Assembly (NCBI GenBank): GCA_029243925.1
Contig: JAQWRC010000090.1
Location: 1-13,366, forward strand
Length of the DNA stretch: 13,366 nt
Source: Phycisphaerales bacterium
Lineage (GTDB): Bacteria; Planctomycetota; Phycisphaerae; Phycisphaerales; SM1A02
Direction: 5' to 3'
The notes under the pieces were generated by a model. The model was given only the letters and a program-made list of their open reading frames with translations. It had not been told where the DNA came from and made no database searches. This document shows positions 7,901 to 13,366 of the stretch, piece by piece (the stretch's first letter is position 1; each line of letters begins with the position of its first letter). Made by a program: the position numbers and the translations under genes.

Positions 7901-10084
7901 CATGGCAAGTTTGCTCGCCAGCTCTGCATTAAGGTCACGACCCGATTTCTTGTACTCCTCGGCTTTGCGACTCTGATTCAACTGCATTTGATGCATGGTC
8001 AGAAAATATGATTCCTCAAATGCATCTGGATCATCCGGATACATGGCCTCCAACTCTGCACGAACCAAGCTGACGGGATCATTCGTTTCATACATCATTC
8101 GCATGCGGCGAAGGCGCTGATTGTCAGGTTCAAGCTCAATAGCACGATCTACCGACGCAACAGCTTTTTCTGAATCCCCTTCATAGTTGTACATCTGTGC
8201 CAATGCGGCAAGCAGCCGAACGTCGGGTTCAGGCTCGGCATTAACCGCAGTCAGCAACACAGCGATCGCCTCTGAATTATCCCCAATGCGACTCGCTCGC
8301 TCTGCACTGCCAATTGCCCGCAGTACAGGATCTGAAATTAAATCTATCGACTCCCTGTTTTGCGAAGCAGAAAGCAGCTCGAGAGCCTGCATTGCATCAG
8401 CCACTTCCTCATTGTCAATCTGAATTCCAGGAGGCAGAGACTCAAGCGTACGAATGCCTTGCTCAGGCATTCGAAGCCTGCCCTGCATCGCTGCCTTAGC
8501 TAGGTAGTGGCCCAACTGCATCGGCTCGACTTCCAAAGCGGTGCTGATGCGTTCGAGCGCCAATCCAGTCTGCCCGATCTCGATAAGACAGTACGCTGCA
8601 TTTCGATACACGGACCCAGGCAGGTTGCCGCCCAGAAAGATGAGCCGCTCGAATAAAGTGGCCGCCTTACGGTACTCATTTGTCGCCATCGCGATTCGAG
8701 CGTCTGCACGGAGCGCGATTGGATTCTCCTCGTCATTATCGAGGTGCACGCCAAGCAACTCACGCACTTCAAGTACCGTTGCGAGATTTGCTTCCTGCTC
8801 ATCCGGTTCGCTCTGTTTCAACACTCTGTATTCAATCTCAAACAAAAGGGCGCACGCCGACCTCTTTAGCCCAAACTGCTCAAGTGACATCAGGCTGATT
8901 GGCAACTGTGGAGCATCAAGCACGTGCGTTGCATGACTTCTCGCGGACTCACTGTCAGCGGCTGCATAGTACGTATCCGCCAGAGCCAACTGCATGCGCA
9001 AATCATCGGGATGCTCGGACAAATATGCCTCAAGCATTGCAACTGCCCGATCGACACCCGCCTCGCGGTCAGCACGCTTGTACCACTGGAGCAAATCCTG
9101 CACCTTGAGTGGCATGGAACCCGGATCTGCCATAACAATCGATTCCGCATGATTGAGCGCGGATGCTATATCCGCTTTCAGCGCATCAATCTCAGCATCA
9201 CTGACACTTGATTTGTCGTTCTGGATGTTGTTGGTCTGAACAATTTCACGAATGACAAGGTCGCGAAGCACCATGATGGCTGTTGCAACTCCATTCGGAT
9301 TGCGCCGCAATGCCTCCTCGTAGGACTCCTCTGCAATTCGCAAATTCTTCGAAGCCTGACCAATGCGGCCTTCCAACTCGAGGCGCCGAGCGACAGCCAG
9401 ACGGCCAAACGCAATGGCAGCCCGACCTTCGTCGCTGTCAGGATTCAGTTTCAGGTGCTCTTCCAGGTGCGATTCACCCGGGAATGCGATATAGCCATCT
9501 TCCTGGATGTCATCTGTCATCTCGCCATCACGGAGACGAAGTTCACAAAACCCCTTGTAAAGCAGCGCGGTACTGTAGATAGGTTCACTTGGCTCAAACC
9601 TACCTAGAACTCGATCACACAGCCCCTGCAACGTGGTCCAATATCGTTCCAGATTGGTCGCCATCGCCGCGTACATGACTTCATCAATCACAGGCTGAAA
9701 GTCGTCAGCAGTACTCTTGTGAGCGTTTGCCCTTGCAAGCAGGGCCGTAAATCGTGCTCCGTAATACTGCTCGGCCTCTTCACGTGTAATTGGAACGATC
9801 TGCTCGTATGAGGAAATGAGTTTTGCAAGAGCTTCCTCGTGATCTGGGCTCCTATACAGAACTCGGCCGTAGTACTTGACCGCCGTACGATGATTCCCGT
9901 TTGCTGCCGCTTCATCGCCGGTGCTGATGTTGATTTCAACTCGGCCTTTGGTGAAGTACCAGTATGCTCCGCCACCGCCTGCACCAATACCAAAGAGCAC
10001 CAGCATGATGATGAGCAGCAGCCTCGTATTGAGCTTCTGCTTCTTCTTTGATTTTCTGCTGGACGATTTTTTCTTCTTGGCCAT
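4946..10084 (-). CDS. Giant membrane-anchored TPR protein of exosortase/EPS locus
   Basis: This 1712-residue protein is probably a scaffold in the periplasm. It begins with a lysine/serine-rich cytosolic stub (residues 2-17, eleven lysines or arginines), followed by one membrane helix (about 20-44, ending in a GAGGGGAYWYF stretch); the rest is soluble helical repeat. This fits a signal anchor with the body outside the cytosol. Clear TPR pairs include residues 55-90 (NHRTAVKYYGRVLYRSP), about 618-660 (GDSEKAVASVDRAIELEPDN), about 832-868 (GNEDEALAAYEQAYRRNPTNP), about 1075-1105, 1266-1300 (QQAKAEAILSDVIALHP) and 1489-1562 (GRADEALPYAQRAIAIKP). More degenerate repeats fill the spaces. There is no lipobox cysteine, unlike the PrsT TPR lipoproteins of proteobacterial PEP-CTERM loci, which it may replace. 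The ATG at 10084 shares its A with the TGA of a 9-codon ORF that follows the exosortase stop. I see no catalytic domain. Function beyond scaffolding is inference. Confidence 0.85.
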   Translation of the reverse strand: MAKKKKSSSRKSKKKQKLNTRLLLIIMLVLFGIGAGGGGAYWYFTKGRVEINISTGDEAAANGNHRTAVKYYGRVLYRSPDHEEALAKLISSYEQIVPITREEAEQYYGARFTALLARANAHKSTADDFQPVIDEVMYAAMATNLERYWTTLQGLCDRVLGRFEPSEPIYSTALLYKGFCELRLRDGEMTDDIQEDGYIAFPGESHLEEHLKLNPDSDEGRAAIAFGRLAVARRLELEGRIGQASKNLRIAEESYEEALRRNPNGVATAIMVLRDLVIREIVQTNNIQNDKSSVSDAEIDALKADIASALNHAESIVMADPGSMPLKVQDLLQWYKRADREAGVDRAVAMLEAYLSEHPDDLRMQLALADTYYAAADSESARSHATHVLDAPQLPISLMSLEQFGLKRSACALLFEIEYRVLKQSEPDEQEANLATVLEVRELLGVHLDNDEENPIALRADARIAMATNEYRKAATLFERLIFLGGNLPGSVYRNAAYCLIEIGQTGLALERISTALEVEPMQLGHYLAKAAMQGRLRMPEQGIRTLESLPPGIQIDNEEVADAMQALELLSASQNRESIDLISDPVLRAIGSAERASRIGDNSEAIAVLLTAVNAEPEPDVRLLAALAQMYNYEGDSEKAVASVDRAIELEPDNQRLRRMRMMYETNDPVSLVRAELEAMYPDDPDAFEESYFLTMHQMQLNQSRKAEEYKKSGRDLNAELASKLAMKAQAELDLLYSRVMANGMSENPGIFAIQFEEALQESQWDMADELVEFGTQQNIDEANGQLLVARYRLAQYGEAIADGDMVAAREFATQAALAARQATEISTWSDAAWLALAMSLEAAGNEDEALAAYEQAYRRNPTNPRTARNYSGLLLRQGEASSRAIGVLKTTYELMPNDGVIREAWLAAEEGQGNLKQVLQTRYAILRMEKFNRLNTLHLAKLLSVLEPSRELIINQYGEEQIPDRQWMMLSDAQRQEALDAQADTWARAVGEMLVTVEQNPDTTLQQTLVHAEVYKNLDRRTEAARIVADYINANVDDPNYVPNVLAAANFLLQSDRAREAVAMLKSALPKQDDATRPIDIALGQLYEAVGDDREALRYLQVGYEATGSPALRRMVIGVLIRLNRFEQAQAAIEEMIGSAPPAYEHLVVLADLSKQQAAMAGSQGDGASQMKATASHRQWLEQANQIDASKLQPYLDLIDSFLVEYSTSRESQLLNQARFIAEKGIEVRPDSDALVVKRVDILEAQGNLAEAVLDLESMLRKYADSDMLRDRLVIAYLKSGQQAKAEAILSDVIALHPTEGRWHEAIGDFYQSLPEKNLVSATASYLRAYQLSPARRTLMKLRTVTRGGERWDYDAMISLIQASGMAASSDPQMVGLYARAYAGKGAFDRADTQLKRSYPLLVNGIARGDLPGRSVRQWYEDLYAVYANRDPEQGAALAASVIGDGGTYWDNVGMSTYWALYGDRGYAQAIVEQQKAVDRSVADAPEMHTTMLNLLGSYQIANGDPGLAAQTFKSIIEEYPKDAGALNNYAYIVATSLGRADEALPYAQRAIAIKPRSADILDTISTIHALLGEHEKSMVSRLRHHTLEPDNVEVVLEISRSYMSHYTDAEKALEFAELASKIMPKDPEVMGTLGWSYYRTGESNLREEMLRSSIKLGPTPRAHLYMAQVFIDKSQLGKARTHLQTGLDLSPDLATREEIERIQDDIGSS

Positions 10085-10113
10085 CAGTTGATATCCATGT
10101 AAAGGAGTTTCAT
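10084..10113 (-). other. Possible 9-codon coupling ORF between exosortase and TPR genes
   Basis: Directly after the exosortase TAA (10116-10114) comes ATG (10113-10111), opening the ORF MKLLYMDIN. Its TGA (10086-10084) overlaps the ATG of the TPR gene as TGATG. A ribosome finishing the exosortase could reinitiate here and hand over to the TPR start, which has no good Shine-Dalgarno of its own. The geometry is seen directly; translation of the mini-ORF is speculative. Confidence 0.2.
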
Positions 10114-11922
10114 TTAGGTGGTCTCTTGCATATCACCAGACTGCACTTCTGCCCAGTCGGGGAGGCACCGCATAATTTCGGGGAGCAGTTCATTCAGCAA
10201 ATCACTTGCCAACTCCAGGAAGCGGTCTGCATCGAAGTCATGCCCCCCTTGAGCTGTAAGCTGGACCTTGCAATAGTACGCGTACTGCTCCGTTGGATTG
10301 AACGCCAGCAACCGCACACCACCAGGATTGGGCGTCAGCCGCCCATTGGCAATGAAGAAGTAGCCAGCGAAGATACGCTCCTGATCGTTCGAAGGATCGA
10401 AAAACTCTGAAGTTCGAATGACAAGATCGCCAACAGGAAGCCGAACCATCTCTTCTTCGCCTGTAAGCCAGTTTCGAGTTGAAGCCATGCGGAACGCCTG
10501 CCCCGCAAGCGTGTGCTCAGGGTCGATGCTCCACTCTGATTGATCAATATCCAGCGGAAACTGCTTGGGCTCGGGGTGTCGCTCCATCAGGCCGCCAGCC
10601 ACCATGCAACGATCCGGAACATGTGGCACAACATCAATCTGACCGGTGTAGAAGGCGACGTGCAGACTCAATGAAGGCGTCGAACCACTGGTAGTGTCGC
10701 TGTAGATGCGCGAAAGATAGATGCTCGTTCCAAGCTCTTCGACCGCCGCTTCAGGAATTCGAATGTCATGAACCATACGCCAATCACCTACGGTGGCGGG
10801 CAGGTTCGCAAGCGACCGTCGCAAGTGCACTGGGTCTTTTCTGAGATACACATTCAATGCCGATGCGCCCGCCTGGAGTCCAATACCGCCAAGCACAAGC
10901 GCCAGGCATGAGACGACAAATGCAACGCGGGACTGCCGAGAGAACCGAACACGTAGCGATTCACTCTGACCAGTGCTTTCTTCCTCATCATCTGAATCTT
11001 CAGTCTGGATCAGATTCCTGAGAATCCACATGATTCCAAGGTAGATGAAGAACGCCGGCAGCAGCCAGAGCAAACCGATCATCGAGTGAAAGTCACCGCC
11101 GGCGAATCCAGAATCGTACGTTGCAAGAATTCCAAGTGTCATGACTCGAAGGATGTTCACAAACAGTGCTGTCGGGATTGCAAACAGCACCAGCGCCAAC
11201 CGCTGCCAGACATGGTCCAGCCCGCGGTACGCCATGGCGATTCCCAATGCCAGAAGCGCAACCACCATCCGCATGCCAGAGCATGCTTCGGCGATGTTGA
11301 TTGGAATCGTTTCCCCTTGGTGGAAGATCCGCAGTGCATTTCCAGATTTGCTTACGTCATATCCAAAGATCGTCAATCCCCAATATGAACCGTACGCAGC
11401 GATGTCCTGCAAGTTGAATGTGAGGATCTCAAGAAATCGATTTGAAATGGTCTGACTGAAAATGATCATGTACAGCAGTGGAAACCAGAGCCAACGCATC
11501 GACCGCCACCCAAACAAGAACAACGTCAAGCCGATCAGCGTGAGTCCAACACCGGCACCCATCAGATTGTGATGACGGAGCACAACTGGCCCCAATGCAC
11601 AGAACGAATACCAGGTCATGCCAGCCAGCAACAGCACGAGTCCAGTCCACGAAGCACGGAACGGCTCACGCAGCAGCGCTGCACGGTTCAGCCAGACGAA
11701 ATACCCGGCAATGAACGGAATGACGAGCGTATGTCCCCAGTCAGCCTGTTGATTGATCGCAAAAAGCACCTGCCTGTACAGAAAGTCCCAGAACAGCCAG
11801 ATGATGGCAATCAGCAGAGAACCGCCAAACAACCACATCGTGCGAGAGGACACTTCACCGGATGAATCAATGCTGTCTGCAGCCGATTGTGGCAGATTCG
11901 GAGTATTCGACGCAGTGGTCAT
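10114..11922 (-). CDS. Exosortase-EpsI fusion protein
   Basis: Exosortases are inner-membrane transpeptidase-like enzymes that recognise a C-terminal PEP-CTERM-type signal and sort proteins to the envelope, usually alongside exopolysaccharide genes. The N-terminal part has about eight membrane helices and the complete catalytic set: Cys in AEACSGMRMV (codon 11283-11281), Arg in FVNILRVMTLG (11148-11146) and His in DFHSMIGLLW (11088-11086). These are Cys214, Arg259 and His279 from the ATG used here. An acidic linker (DSDDEEES) and another membrane helix (about residues 333-352) lead to a C-terminal EpsI domain with LPATVGDWRM and the HVPDRCMVAGG motif, whose His and Cys are the family's conserved pair. 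I chose the ATG at 11922, giving 602 residues; a TTG at 11967 would add 15 residues but has no ribosome site, while AGGA lies 12 bases before the ATG. Which exosortase subclass this is cannot be decided by eye. No PEP-CTERM substrate lies in the window. Confidence 0.92.
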   Translation of the reverse strand: MTTASNTPNLPQSAADSIDSSGEVSSRTMWLFGGSLLIAIIWLFWDFLYRQVLFAINQQADWGHTLVIPFIAGYFVWLNRAALLREPFRASWTGLVLLLAGMTWYSFCALGPVVLRHHNLMGAGVGLTLIGLTLFLFGWRSMRWLWFPLLYMIIFSQTISNRFLEILTFNLQDIAAYGSYWGLTIFGYDVSKSGNALRIFHQGETIPINIAEACSGMRMVVALLALGIAMAYRGLDHVWQRLALVLFAIPTALFVNILRVMTLGILATYDSGFAGGDFHSMIGLLWLLPAFFIYLGIMWILRNLIQTEDSDDEEESTGQSESLRVRFSRQSRVAFVVSCLALVLGGIGLQAGASALNVYLRKDPVHLRRSLANLPATVGDWRMVHDIRIPEAAVEELGTSIYLSRIYSDTTSGSTPSLSLHVAFYTGQIDVVPHVPDRCMVAGGLMERHPEPKQFPLDIDQSEWSIDPEHTLAGQAFRMASTRNWLTGEEEMVRLPVGDLVIRTSEFFDPSNDQERIFAGYFFIANGRLTPNPGGVRLLAFNPTEQYAYYCKVQLTAQGGHDFDADRFLELASDLLNELLPEIMRCLPDWAEVQSGDMQETT

Positions 11923-12051
11923 GATGAGACGAGTTCCTTCGGCTGGGGCGCGAGGCGTGCATCGCAAAGAGTCGTCTTCATGTGCCGTGGACGTGCCTGC
12001 ATGTCATGTGACCGTCATGTGCGCCGTCCCTGCGCCAACGATCCTCCACCG
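11923..12051 (-). other. 129-base intergenic gap with repeated CACATGA elements
   Basis: This is the largest non-coding gap in the window, between the export gene and the exosortase gene. The minus strand has three copies of CACATGA (plus-strand TCATGTG at 11978-11984, 12004-12010 and 12015-12021). The last two are 11 bases apart, one DNA turn, and include the near-dyad TGACCGTCA (12009-12017). I see no recognisable -35/-10 pair and no stem followed by a T-run. The gap could hold an internal promoter or operator, or simply be an unconserved leader. Confidence 0.3.
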
Positions 12052-13366
12052 TTAAAAAGACCCGATGTTCGTGGGCGGCGGGCCAAAGACGTCGTTTCCG
12101 AAGTTGCGGTCCAGCAGGAAGCCGAACCCATAGTTCATGCGAAGACCATTTCTGAAGACTGCAAGCGGATACGCCATCCAACTTGTGCCGACATGGACAT
12201 GGTCATTGGGCTTGAGATAGATGTCCGGCTCGGTTCTGCGACGAATCGCAGCAAGGTTCATACGAACCGTTGCTTCACGATGCTCGCCAACCATGCGAGT
12301 CAGATCGACTCGATCGGGAACCGCCAGAGATCCCAGTCCGCCTGATGCGGCAATCAGCCTACTCAACGTCAGTGGATCAGTCGTCGGAAGGTTGTACACG
12401 CCGGGCCTGAGCACTTCACCGGAAATGTAGACGATGCCTACTGGCGGGCCATCGATGTAGAGCTGGTCATCCGGACGGACAATAATGTTGTAACTGTTGT
12501 CGCCGTGCATCAACCGAGCGTATGGAATCTTGATGACACGCTCCAGCACCAACTCAGGGGCCGCACCAGGATGCTCCGATGTATGACGCTGCGATTCGGC
12601 GATTGTCGCTTGCATGTCTGTCTGCTTGACTCGGACCCATTCATCCTTTTCTGGAACGTAGATGAAGGCATTCTCACCTGCATGCGTGGCCACCGGTGCC
12701 TGTACTTCATCCACATCGACTGCTGATGGCATATGGACAACGGGCGCATCGAGGTCATCAATGTCGATGAGCGGCTCATCTTCCATGCCGTATGCGGCTG
12801 GGCTGGGTTTTGAAGACACATTTTCCAGTTGCTTGATGAGCGAATCGATGTCCGGCGCCTGAACGTCCGCTTCAACCGGCGCATGAATCCCAGCTTCATC
12901 ATCGCGTTCCCAGTGCCCCTTCAAATCGTTGGAGGTATGCACTGTTCGAACGACGTACACCCACTTCGTGCTCAACGGCACGGTTCCCGTCATTGACAGC
13001 GCTTCGAGCAGAGTCAACGTAGGATCCTGGAGTGTAAATCGCCCTGGAGAAGCGAGGTGACCGTAGACGGTGTAGGTGAATGCTCCACCGGATTCGATGG
13101 CCACATCGACGGTTGGGTTTTTCATCACCTCACTGGCAAGCATCTGCTCAAGCTCGTCCTGCAACTCTTCAGCCGTACGGCCAGCAGCGAGGACCTCACC
13201 CAGTTCGGGGAGTCTCAGATACCCACCAGCATCAACGCGTCGCACGACTGGGAACCACTGCCCTTTGGCATACAACTCGTAAAATTCGATTCTCAGGTCA
13301 TCACCTGGATGAACCCGGTATGACAGATTGCTGGGAACAAGATCCTCAGGCAGCACACCCGTTGTC
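12052..13366 (-). CDS. Polysaccharide export protein (Wza-like, SLBB domains), 5' end outside window
   Basis: This is a Wza-type outer-membrane translocon subunit through which the polymer leaves the cell, in contact with the co-polymerase. The frame is open to the right edge (438 codons), so the GTG at 13356 is probably internal, and the signal peptide and any lipobox are missing. Numbering from that GTG, a Poly_export domain runs from SYRVHPGDDLRI (about 12-86) with DAGGYLRLPELGEV, then SLBB 1 (VYGHLASPGRFTLQ, from 96) and SLBB 2 (YISGEVLRPGVYNL, about 306-390). An insertion of about 130 residues (138-270), rich in Asp, Glu, Pro and Val, splits the first SLBB domain before its IIVRPDDQLYID ending. 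The C-terminus (SWMAYPLAVFRNGLRMNYG, then FGNDVFGPPP) may form the membrane-crossing segment, but does not closely resemble that of E. coli Wza. It is the first operon gene visible here; the promoter is likely off the right edge. Confidence in the family is high. Confidence 0.92.
   Translation of the reverse strand, partial: TTGVLPEDLVPSNLSYRVHPGDDLRIEFYELYAKGQWFPVVRRVDAGGYLRLPELGEVLAAGRTAEELQDELEQMLASEVMKNPTVDVAIESGGAFTYTVYGHLASPGRFTLQDPTLTLLEALSMTGTVPLSTKWVYVVRTVHTSNDLKGHWERDDEAGIHAPVEADVQAPDIDSLIKQLENVSSKPSPAAYGMEDEPLIDIDDLDAPVVHMPSAVDVDEVQAPVATHAGENAFIYVPEKDEWVRVKQTDMQATIAESQRHTSEHPGAAPELVLERVIKIPYARLMHGDNSYNIIVRPDDQLYIDGPPVGIVYISGEVLRPGVYNLPTTDPLTLSRLIAASGGLGSLAVPDRVDLTRMVGEHREATVRMNLAAIRRRTEPDIYLKPNDHVHVGTSWMAYPLAVFRNGLRMNYGFGFLLDRNFGNDVFGPPPTNIGSF

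Noticed and set aside
10101..10107. Strong plus-strand Shine-Dalgarno-like AAAGGAG
   Set aside because: No start codon follows at a proper distance, and the plus-strand frames here are antisense to the exosortase gene with no recognisable protein.
11923..11967. TTG start for the exosortase giving 15 extra residues
   Set aside because: No ribosome site precedes the TTG, and the extra residues are polar. The ATG at 11922 with AGGA upstream is more plausible.
12005..12021. Near-dyad in the intergenic gap as a transcription terminator
   Set aside because: On the minus-strand RNA two central pairs become C-A mismatches, the loop would be a single base and no U-tract follows.
13354..13356. GTG as the true start of the export protein
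   Set aside because: The frame stays open to the window edge, and an outer-membrane protein needs a signal peptide that is absent after this GTG, so the gene is treated as partial.

Overview
The window is an almost gap-free stretch of bacterial DNA. It carries the 3' end of one plus-strand housekeeping gene and, converging on it, a long minus-strand operon for building, exporting and anchoring a surface polysaccharide in the exosortase style. The gene content suggests a Planctomycetes-type bacterium, perhaps of the Phycisphaerae: an exosortase fused to EpsI, a very large membrane-anchored TPR protein, and a fused chain-length/kinase protein. The organism assignment is inference; the window holds no rRNA or other marker that would settle it.

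Layout from left to right. Bases 1-639 (+) are the C-terminal part of phosphoserine aminotransferase (serC), cut by the window edge. All remaining genes are on the minus strand, so the operon reads right to left: an outer-membrane polysaccharide export protein (13366-12052, 5' end cut by the window edge); an exosortase-EpsI fusion (11922-10114); a 1712-residue TPR protein with one N-terminal membrane anchor (10084-4946); a Wzc-like co-polymerase with a C-terminal BY-kinase fold (4891-2687); a WecA/MraY-like sugar-1-phosphate transferase with an unusual N-terminal extension (2636-1137); and a low-molecular-weight protein-tyrosine phosphatase (1140-661). The last two genes overlap by 4 bases. 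Other junctions are 29 to 129 bases. No stretch above 300 bases lacks a gene. I saw no tRNA, rRNA, CRISPR array, insertion sequence or convincing terminator.

How the genes probably work together (inference from families). The transferase loads the first sugar phosphate onto undecaprenyl phosphate. The Wzc-like protein controls chain length and couples to the export protein in the outer membrane. The phosphatase would reset tyrosine phosphorylation. The exosortase-EpsI protein processes and sorts proteins with a C-terminal PEP-CTERM-like signal to the envelope. The TPR protein is a likely periplasmic scaffold. No sorted substrate, flippase, polymerase or further glycosyltransferase lies in the window, so the locus is either continued to the right or scattered.

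The most interesting points are the loss of the Walker A lysine (and of the second Walker A' aspartate) in the kinase domain while the partner phosphatase keeps an intact active site; a three-unit helical repeat at the N-terminus of the sugar transferase; an acidic insertion of about 130 residues splitting the first SLBB domain of the export protein; and a 9-codon ORF that exactly bridges the exosortase stop and the TPR start.
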